A program made the position numbers and the translations under genes. The notes under the pieces are model-generated. The model did no database searches, was not told the origin of the DNA, and saw only the letters and a list, made by a program, of their open reading frames with translations. Below are positions 1-4,905 of a stretch of DNA of 7,392 nucleotides, piece after piece. Position 1 is the stretch's first letter. Each line of letters opens with the position of its first letter. Source of the stretch: Christensenella sp. UBA941 (GTDB lineage: Bacteria; Bacillota; Clostridia; Christensenellales; UBA941); contig DBDD01000089.1 of the NCBI GenBank assembly GCA_002293365.1, positions 1 to 7,392 on the forward strand, read 5' to 3'.

Positions 1-101
1 GATACTATAACCCATACAATCTAATATTACAAGCATCGGTACGGGACGAGCCCCGGGTGCGGATACTGGAAATAGAGCAATTAACTGAAACGCGGCGATC
101 T

Positions 102-494
102 CTATTCGCCTCGTAACTGCGCCAACATTTCTGTCGGGGTTTTTATGAATTGTTCGTCTGGATAATGCTTTTTATTGCCGGTAATTAGATATGCACTACT
201 GGTTTTCGCCGTATCATAAAATACTCTGTCGCTTTCATCTTGCATGAGTATATCGCTACAAAAAGGAACCATCGGCGTTCCAACGGCAATCAAAGCTTCC
301 AATATTTCGGCTTGAATATCTTGCGGGATTTTTAAGCGCGGATACGCCAGAACTTTTTCATATTCCGCCAATATAGCGGCGCAATAAAAGAGTTCTGCAC
401 CATCAGCGGCAAGATAACTAATCACTTTGGCAGGGTTGCCGTTTGGAGAGAGCGCAGCAGAAATAATAACGTTGGTGTCGATCACAAGCCGCAT
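102..494 (-). CDS. PIN-domain toxin (ribonuclease) of a type II toxin-antitoxin pair
   Basis: A 130-residue PIN-fold protein, resembling the family annotated as 'putative toxin-antitoxin system toxin component, PIN family'. PIN toxins are Mg2+-dependent endoribonucleases that cut tRNA, rRNA or mRNA when freed from their antitoxin; the target here cannot be read from sequence. The N-terminus VIDTNV carries the first catalytic Asp (D6) and N8. E44 in the AEYEKVL helix is the likely second acidic residue. D86, D89 and D94 lie in the QDESDRVFYD segment, and TGNKKHY (105-111) is the usual late PIN motif, with Asn where many members have Asp. The length is normal for the family. The ATG is 4 nt beyond the antitoxin stop codon, so the two genes are co-transcribed and probably translationally coupled. 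The stop is TAG at 104-102. Family assignment is firm; ribonuclease activity is inferred from the family. Confidence 0.9.
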   Translation of the reverse strand: MRLVIDTNVIISAALSPNGNPAKVISYLAADGAELFYCAAILAEYEKVLAYPRLKIPQDIQAEILEALIAVGTPMVPFCSDILMQDESDRVFYDTAKTSSAYLITGNKKHYPDEQFIKTPTEMLAQLRGE

Positions 495-498
495 TTAG

Positions 499-786
499 TT
501 ATACCTGTTGTCTGCTGTCCGCAATAACAGCGTCAATATCGGTCATGGACATTTTATCCGTCCCGTTTATAGCGGATTGGGCTTGCGCTTTGCTAAAAGC
601 GTCTTGCAAGCGCTGCCGGGGTGTCCGTTCGATTTCCAAAGCAAAAGGTATTCCCTGTTGGCGCGCTACCGCTTTAAGATAGACATTTATACCAGCCGCC
701 AATGTCAATCCTAGTTGATTAAAAACCTGCTCCGCGCTTTTCTTATCGGCGTCATCAAGCCGAATAGTATAGTTAACTGCTGCCAT
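499..786 (-). CDS. RelB/DinJ-family antitoxin
   Basis: A 95-residue protein of the RelB/DinJ antitoxin family. The N-terminal strand (VNYTIRLDD, residues 4-12) followed by two helices (about 13-28 and 31-45) is the ribbon-helix-helix DNA-binding fold. The GLTLAAGINVYLKAVARQQG stretch followed by IPFAL is the diagnostic DinJ core. The C-terminal half (about 55-95) is polar and helical and would wrap the toxin. It is the first gene of the operon, with a GGAAGGA Shine-Dalgarno at 801-795, 8 nt before the ATG, and a TATAAT promoter just upstream. Antitoxins of this family normally repress their own promoter, usually helped by the toxin. RelB/DinJ proteins classically pair with RelE/YafQ-type toxins; here the partner is a PIN protein. 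Confidence 0.92.
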   Translation of the reverse strand: MAAVNYTIRLDDADKKSAEQVFNQLGLTLAAGINVYLKAVARQQGIPFALEIERTPRQRLQDAFSKAQAQSAINGTDKMSMTDIDAVIADSRQQV

Positions 787-820
787 AACCGTTATCCTTC
801 CATGATTGCGTTGTACATAT

Positions 821-849
821 ATTATACACTATTCACCCGCAATATGCAA
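821..849 (-). promoter_or_regulatory. Putative promoter of the toxin-antitoxin operon
   Basis: Reading the minus strand, TTGCAT (849-844) is followed by a 17-nt spacer and a perfect TATAAT -10 box (826-821). Transcription would start near 815, leaving a leader of about 30 nt that contains the GGAAGGA ribosome site. The -35 box keeps only TTG of the consensus. ATTGC occurs twice here on the minus strand (850-846 and 843-839), and an inverted ATTGCG lies at 805-810. These repeats flank the -10 box and could be antitoxin operator half-sites, but that is a guess from pattern alone. Confidence 0.6.
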
Positions 850-924
850 TGACGAATCAAATAATTAGAAATACCACAGCTCTTCATTGGAATATTTTCA
901 ACAAGGAGTTTTGTGTAGCTACTA

Positions 925-1415
925 TTATCGCGCGAAATATATCTCCAGCGCCCGCTCAACGATTTCCTCAATCTCCCTCGGCTCTTGATCCGGCGTGAAA
1001 TACCGAGCGTAAACCGCCTTCTGGATTTTCACAACCGGCGTCCTGTTCGGTTTCGGCTTTTGCCCAAGTTCGCCGCGCAGGATGCGGGTGCCCTGTCGTC
1101 GAGTATGCCCAGGTGTACGATAAGGCCGAGGAGAGCATGCAGCTCGTTTAAGAATGGGCGCGCCTCGGTTTGCAGTTCGAGACTGGTGATGTGATTGCTG
1201 ACGATCTCCACGAGCTTGACGCCGATACGGTATTCCCCCGCGTCGGTCTTCTCGGTATATCCTCCGGCGCACATGGACGCGAGCAACCGATACGCCGTGC
1301 TTTTATGCATACCTGTCGCCGAGGCGATCTCCGTCGGCCCCTTCGCGCCGCCCGACTGAGAAAGGAATTCCAAAATCGCGAAAACACGATCTATTACGCG
1401 TACAGAATCGTCCAT
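925..1415 (-). pseudogene. Truncated, frameshifted IclR-family transcriptional regulator
   Basis: The first 106 or so residues from the ATG at 1415 are clearly IclR. They comprise a winged helix-turn-helix (GPTEIASATGMHKSTAYRLL, residues 26-45), the wing (about residues 53-64), and the beginning of the effector domain (RPFLNELHALLGLIVHLGIL, 86-105). IclR proteins are usually about 250 residues. Here similarity stops near 1097 and that frame ends at TGA 1031-1029. A second frame runs from about 1097 to TAA at 925. It encodes a natural-looking, charged C-terminus (PVVKIQKAVYARYF, then an acidic helix) that is not an IclR effector domain and that I cannot assign. The simplest reading is a deletion that joined the IclR N-terminus to the tail of another gene out of frame. 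A GGAGG ribosome site (1426-1422) survives 6 nt before the ATG. A DNA-binding fragment might still be made, but effector sensing must be lost. Confidence 0.75.
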
Positions 1416-1498
1416 CGGGTTCCTCCGCTCTTATAACTATCTCCTGTAAGCCGAATTCTAAAAATCCCAACTCGTATTGCGTCATGAAAATCTTTGTT

Positions 1499-1530
1499 TT
1501 GAAACTTAATAAGTATAACTGTATTATACT
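1499..1530 (+). promoter_or_regulatory. Divergent promoter region with a palindrome
   Basis: On the plus strand TTGAAA (1499-1504) is 17 nt from TATTAT (1522-1527), each one base from consensus. On the minus strand a perfect TATAAT lies at 1528-1523, about 110 nt upstream of the IclR start, with no good -35. The inverted repeat AGTATA-N7-TATACT (1512-1530) covers both -10 boxes, and TATACT is repeated at 1532-1537. This fits the usual IclR arrangement, in which the regulator sits divergent from the genes it controls and binds a palindrome between them. The plus-strand operon it would have driven is now only scraps, so any function is vestigial. Confidence 0.5.
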
Positions 1531-1573
1531 ATATACTGAAAATTAGGTCGACTATTTTCGAATGTGGGGTATG

Positions 1574-1680
1574 TGTCAAGCAAAAGTAGGCGGGCGTTTG
1601 ACAGTCTGAAAATAAATCATGGGGCTTAAGATCGCATAGCTAGGGCGTTTCAAGGATTATATTGCTCATCGACTGTCAAA
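1574..1680. repeat. TGTCAA/TTGACA inverted repeats, possible insertion-sequence end
   Basis: A perfect 10-bp inverted repeat, TTTGACAGTC (1597-1606) and GACTGTCAAA (1671-1680), bounds 84 bp. A further TGTCAAG lies at 1574-1580, inverted relative to 1598-1603. Multiple spaced copies of a TGTCAA-type motif beginning with TGT are reminiscent of the complex ends of IS21-family elements, but no transposase fragment follows. It could equally be a small non-autonomous element or a regulator-binding array. The inverted repeat is directly visible; the mobile-element reading is inference. Confidence 0.35.
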
Positions 1681-1763
1681 GACTAGATTATAAGCGCGCT
1701 ACGGATAATATGCAACCGCGTGAATGCGACTTAACGATTATAAATATCCGGCTTATCAGACAG

Positions 1764-1925
1764 TCATCCCAGCGCGGACGCGGCGGAATTATACCTGTGG
1801 CACGCAACGAAATGTCCGGGTTCGATTTCGCAAAGAATGGGCGTCTCCTGTCGGCATACGACACACAATCCTGCGCCTCCGACGCAATGATGTGTAGTTC
1901 GATGCGAGTACCGCGATTGTGCGGG
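1764..1925 (-). pseudogene. C-terminal remnant of an oligopeptide/dipeptide ABC-transporter ATPase (OppD/OppF type)
   Basis: Read on the minus strand, the frame ending at TGA 1766-1764 encodes CRQETP, then ILCEIEPGHFVACHRY, followed by a short tail. This matches the conserved C-terminal extension of peptide-importer ATPases, where a CRFHxRC...C motif is followed by 'PxLxEVEPGHxVACHxY'. The upstream SRYSHR and C at about 1886-1884 may be the degraded first part of the same motif. Only about 45-50 residues of a normally 320-residue protein remain. The Walker, signature and H-loop regions are absent, and there is no start codon or ribosome site, so it cannot function. Its orientation is opposite to the nearby amidohydrolase scrap. 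Recognition rests on this single motif, but that motif is very characteristic. Confidence 0.6.
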
Positions 1926-1939
1926 AGGCACAATCGCGG
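1911..1939. repeat. Perfect 12-bp inverted repeat (hairpin)
   Basis: CCGCGATTGTGC (1911-1922) and GCACAATCGCGG (1928-1939) are exact inverted copies separated by a 5-nt loop, GGGAG. No T-run follows on either strand, so it is not a canonical intrinsic terminator. It lies at the upstream edge of the opp remnant and may be a terminator without a U-tract, a REP-like palindrome, or the scar of a rearrangement. Confidence 0.7.
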
Positions 1940-2040
1940 GAAATGTGTGTAAACACGACTACCACAACAATTATTGAGGTCGCGGAGGACTGCCAGACAG
2001 CGCGTATGGTATTTGTGTCGCCGGGCGTCGAGACCTCCGA

Positions 2041-2268
2041 GTGGGAGGACAGCCTTATTTCATGTGGTGTATTGAGAAATTTGGCGTTGACCGCTGTATG
2101 TTTGAAAGCAACTTCCCTGTAGATGGCAAGCTTTTTGATTATAGCGGGCTTTGGGATACATTTATGCTGCTGACGAAGGATTTTTCCGACGCCGAGCGCC
2201 TTTCGTTGTTTTGCAAAAATACGGTCCGCATACAGACTTTGACAGGATTATCAGGCATGTGTGAATAG
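2041..2268 (+). pseudogene. C-terminal remnant of an amidohydrolase-2 family (TIM-barrel metal-dependent) hydrolase
   Basis: The plus-strand frame encodes QPYFMWCIEKFGVDRCMFES, then NFPVDG, about 25 variable residues, and DFSDAERLSLFCKNT. This is the C-terminal barrel strand and final helices of amidohydrolase-2 proteins (COG3618-like lactonases and decarboxylase relatives), where 'FGxDRxMFxSNFPVD' carries a late metal-site or catalytic Asp. About 65-70 of roughly 280-300 residues survive. A plausible upstream piece, ETSEWED, sits in another frame at about 2029-2049, so there is a frameshift near 2048. Before that nothing is recognisable. The TAG stop (2266-2268) lies inside the left arm of a hairpin. 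It may once have been a target of the divergent IclR regulator, a common pairing in catabolic loci, but that link is inference. Confidence 0.65.
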
Positions 2269-2303
2269 AGCGCGCGACGATTACATGATCGCGCGCCCTA
2301 TTC
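2263..2303. terminator. Hairpin between convergent genes, likely transcription terminator
   Basis: GAATAGAGCGCGCGA (2263-2277) and TCGCGCGCCCTATTC (2289-2303) pair over 15 positions around an 11-nt loop. The single mismatch (A2269/C2297) becomes a U-G wobble in minus-strand RNA, so the stem is unbroken for a transcript coming from pnkp, which stops about 40 nt away. No clear U-tract follows on the minus strand. On the plus strand a weak CTTCTTT follows. A bidirectional terminator between convergent transcripts is the likeliest role. Confidence 0.55.
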
Positions 2304-2340
2304 GTAATACTTCTTTAACGACAGGTTAAGAGTCAACGTG

Positions 2341-4905
2341 CTACAATCTCGGATCGACCGGCTCGCTCTCCAGCGCCAGCACGCCGAAGACGCATTCATG
2401 TACGCGATATAGCGGTTCCTCATTCACGAAGCGCTCCAGCGATTCCATCCCCAGGGCGAACTCATTCAAGGCAAGGCTGCGCTTTGACGACAGCGAGCGC
2501 TTTTTCAGCCGTTCCAAGCTGCCCTCCAGCATATACTCGGGGCCGTAGATGATGCGCAGATATTCCCGTCCGCGGCATTTTACGGCGGGTTGAAGCAGCT
2601 CGTTACCCTTATACGCGATGAAATCATACGGCTTCACTACCATACCCTCGCCGCCGGACGCCGTCAGCGCTTCCCACCACTTTACGCCCGCTTTGACGCT
2701 GTTTTCATCCAAAAGATCGACTGAAAGATGCTCCGTCGCAATGAAAACCGGCTCGTTCGCGGATGTCATATATTTCGCAATGGTTTCCATATGCCATAAA
2801 TGGTTTTCGCCGCTATAGACCTTGCCCTCGGTGGCGAGGATATGAAACGGCGCGATTCGGTAATCGTCCAGGCTCTTTACGTCCCAGCAATAACGCCTGT
2901 ACGCGTCCGTGTATAATCCGAGCGCTTCGGAGCGGCGCTCATAGCGGCTAAACAGCGCGGCTAAATCCACGCTTTGGCTTGAAGCGTCCGCGCTATCGGC
3001 TTTTTCTCCGAACGCAGCTAACGCTTGCCCAATCGCGCCCATGGAGGCGGCCAAGCCGTTCCGCCCCGCGCGCCCGACGGGGGAGTATTGCTCCGCCAAC
3101 AGCTTTTTAGCCTTTGCCGACCACGGCATCAGTTCCGTATCGAGGCAAACCCAATCCGTTTGAAAATCCGCCCAAAATCCGCTGGCGTCCAGCACGTTCC
3201 GCAGCCGCGCGAGCAGCGCGTTTTCCGCAGCATGATCGTCGAAAAAGCGCCGCCCGGTTCGCGTATAGATGATCCCGGCATCTCCGTCCGAAATGCGAAA
3301 CCGGTTTGCGGCGGCTTCGGCGTCCTTGCACAGCACGATCACCGCACGGGAGCCCATGTGCTTGCGCTCGCATACAACCTTATCCACGCCGCGCTTTTTA
3401 TAGTAATCAAAGGCTTCGGTTGGATATTCCAAATAGTCCGCAAGGCCGCTCGTTTCGCACGGAGACATGGTCGGCGGCAGGTAGATCAGCCAGTGCGGAT
3501 CGGCGGCAAAGCGGCTCATCGCCTCCAGCGCGGCAGCGGAGTTCTCCGTGCCGATCTTTATATTGCGGCGCAGACGGGTCGAAATATATTGCCCCATGAC
3601 GTCCTCGACGCTCAATACATCGCCCTTATCGCCGGGTTGCTCCGCAAACGGCTTGATCGGCTCGTAATACACGCGCTCCGCCTGAACCTGTACCAGCTCC
3701 TTTTCAGGATAGCGCAGCGCAGTCAGCTTGCCGCCGAACACGCAGCCCGCGTCCAGGCAAATGGTGTTGTTGTGAATTTCGGCAGCTGGAACAGGCGTAT
3801 GCCCGTATACAACCAGCGCGCCGCCGCGATACTCGTTCGCCCAGGGCAACCGCACGGGCAGGCCGTATTCGTCCGTTTCGCCCGTCGTCTCGCCGTACAG
3901 GCAAAAGTCCCGGACTCTCCCGCTCGCCCGCCCCTGATACTTCTCCTTCAGCCCCGCGTGAGCGACGACCAGCCTGCCGCCGTCGAAAACGTAATGGCTT
4001 ATCAGGCCGTCTAAAAACACTTTGACCTTTTCGATGAACTCGCCGCTTTGCCCGCTCAATTCCTCCAGCGTTTTATCGAGGCCGTGCGTAAGCTGGACGT
4101 TTGCGCCGCGCAGCTTTCTCAAGAGCTTGACGTCGTGGTTTCCCGGCACGCAGTACGCCGCGCCCGATTCCGCCATGTTCATAACGAGGCGCAGCGTGCT
4201 TAGATTCTTCGGCCCTCTATCGCAAAAATCGCCGAGGAAAACCGCCTTCCGCCCTTCTGGCGGCGCGGCGGTACAACCATCCTTATCGACGGCGTAGCAC
4301 ATATTAATTAGCAGCGCGCACAGCTCGTCATAGCAGCCGTGAACGTCGCCGATAATATCGAACGGGCCAGCTTCTGCCTTTTTGTTATTCCACATCGGCG
4401 TGCGGACGATCTCAACATCCTCCATCTCCGCCTCGCTTTTTATTACGTATACAAAGCGGAAGCCCTCTTTTTGAAGATGGCGTATGGATCGGCGCAGCTG
4501 CTCGCTTTGGCGCTTGATGACATGAGGGCCGAAACTGCGGTCGGATCGCTTCTCGTTGCGCTCGCGGCAGAGCGCTTCCGGCATGTCCAGCACGATGGCA
4601 GCCGCGAGGCAGTTCTGTTCTTTAGCCAAGCGTACTATAGAAGCGCGGGCCTCTTTTTGTACGTTCGTCGCGTCGATTACGGTCAAAAGCCCCAAGTCCA
4701 GACGCTTGTTGGCGACGTAATACAGCGCCTCAAACGCCGGGGCGCTAACTTTTTGGTTGTTCTCGTCGTCTGAGATCATGGCGCGGAAGTAGTCGGAGGA
4801 AAGCACCTCCGTGGGCTTAAAATGCTTTTTTGCAAACGTGGATTTGCCGCTGCCGCTGACGCCGGCGAGCGCGACAACGCAGAGCTCGGGAATCTCTATG
4901 CGCAT
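2341..4905 (-). CDS. pnkp: Polynucleotide kinase-phosphatase-ligase of the bacterial Pnkp/Hen1 RNA-repair system
   Basis: An 854-residue, three-domain RNA-repair enzyme, close to the about 870 residues of Clostridium thermocellum Pnkp. The N-terminal kinase (about 1-170) phosphorylates 5'-OH ends. It has P-loop GVSGSGKST (15-23; K21, S22), D38 and R41, and lid arginines R116, R120 and R123. The central binuclear metallophosphatase (about 181-425) removes 2',3'-cyclic or 3' phosphates. It has GDVHG (D187, H189), GDFCDRG (D226, R230), GNHD (N256, H257), H316 in VAHAG and H369 in YGHT. The C-terminal adenylyltransferase/ligase (about 440-854) has motif I K515-HMGSR, motif III IIYTRTG (545-551), LDTELMPWS (588-596), motif IV EGMVVK (753-758) and motif V K776. 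No key residue is missing. The ATG overlaps the hen1 end by 10 nt and has a GGAGG site (4919-4915) 9 nt upstream. In characterised systems the ligase needs Hen1. Confidence 0.97.
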   Translation of the reverse strand: MRIEIPELCVVALAGVSGSGKSTFAKKHFKPTEVLSSDYFRAMISDDENNQKVSAPAFEALYYVANKRLDLGLLTVIDATNVQKEARASIVRLAKEQNCLAAAIVLDMPEALCRERNEKRSDRSFGPHVIKRQSEQLRRSIRHLQKEGFRFVYVIKSEAEMEDVEIVRTPMWNNKKAEAGPFDIIGDVHGCYDELCALLINMCYAVDKDGCTAAPPEGRKAVFLGDFCDRGPKNLSTLRLVMNMAESGAAYCVPGNHDVKLLRKLRGANVQLTHGLDKTLEELSGQSGEFIEKVKVFLDGLISHYVFDGGRLVVAHAGLKEKYQGRASGRVRDFCLYGETTGETDEYGLPVRLPWANEYRGGALVVYGHTPVPAAEIHNNTICLDAGCVFGGKLTALRYPEKELVQVQAERVYYEPIKPFAEQPGDKGDVLSVEDVMGQYISTRLRRNIKIGTENSAAALEAMSRFAADPHWLIYLPPTMSPCETSGLADYLEYPTEAFDYYKKRGVDKVVCERKHMGSRAVIVLCKDAEAAANRFRISDGDAGIIYTRTGRRFFDDHAAENALLARLRNVLDASGFWADFQTDWVCLDTELMPWSAKAKKLLAEQYSPVGRAGRNGLAASMGAIGQALAAFGEKADSADASSQSVDLAALFSRYERRSEALGLYTDAYRRYCWDVKSLDDYRIAPFHILATEGKVYSGENHLWHMETIAKYMTSANEPVFIATEHLSVDLLDENSVKAGVKWWEALTASGGEGMVVKPYDFIAYKGNELLQPAVKCRGREYLRIIYGPEYMLEGSLERLKKRSLSSKRSLALNEFALGMESLERFVNEEPLYRVHECVFGVLALESEPVDPRL

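Larger units (their letters stand above)
1416..1763. other. AT-rich non-coding stretch between IclR and opp remnants
   Basis: No frame in this stretch gives a recognisable protein. It holds the IclR ribosome site, the divergent promoter region near 1500-1530, and a set of TGTCAA/TTGACA repeats from 1574 to 1680. The remainder shows nothing I can assign. Confidence 0.6.

Noticed and set aside
94..110. Small hairpin GGCGA/TCGCC at the end of the PIN toxin gene as a terminator
   Set aside because: The stem is only 5 bp, overlaps the stop codon and is followed by no real T-run on the minus strand.
3..116. Plus-strand frame open from the window edge to TAA at 114-116, possibly the tail of a gene
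   Set aside because: Only about 37 codons, no recognisable motif, and it overlaps the end of the PIN toxin gene convergently. It could be real but cannot be supported from this window.
508..714. Plus-strand 68-codon frame within the antitoxin gene
   Set aside because: Antisense to a well-recognised RelB/DinJ gene, with no ribosome site or family resemblance.
1303..1485. Minus-strand 60-codon frame overlapping the IclR start
   Set aside because: It is an alternative frame over the IclR winged-helix coding region and has no protein-like features of its own.
1598..1603. TTGACA as a perfect -35 box on the plus strand
   Set aside because: At 17-nt spacing the -10 position reads GGGGCT. The hexamer is better explained as part of the repeated TGTCAA/TTGACA motif.
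1662..1952. Plus-strand 96-codon open frame in the intergenic region
   Set aside because: No motif or plausible ribosome site; it is antisense to the opp ATPase remnant and reads as random sequence.
3025..4014. Long plus-strand open frame of 329 codons inside pnkp
   Set aside because: It lies wholly antisense to the well-supported phosphatase-ligase coding region, has Arg/Ala/Pro-rich composition typical of a GC-rich shadow frame, no recognisable domain and no ribosome site that I see.
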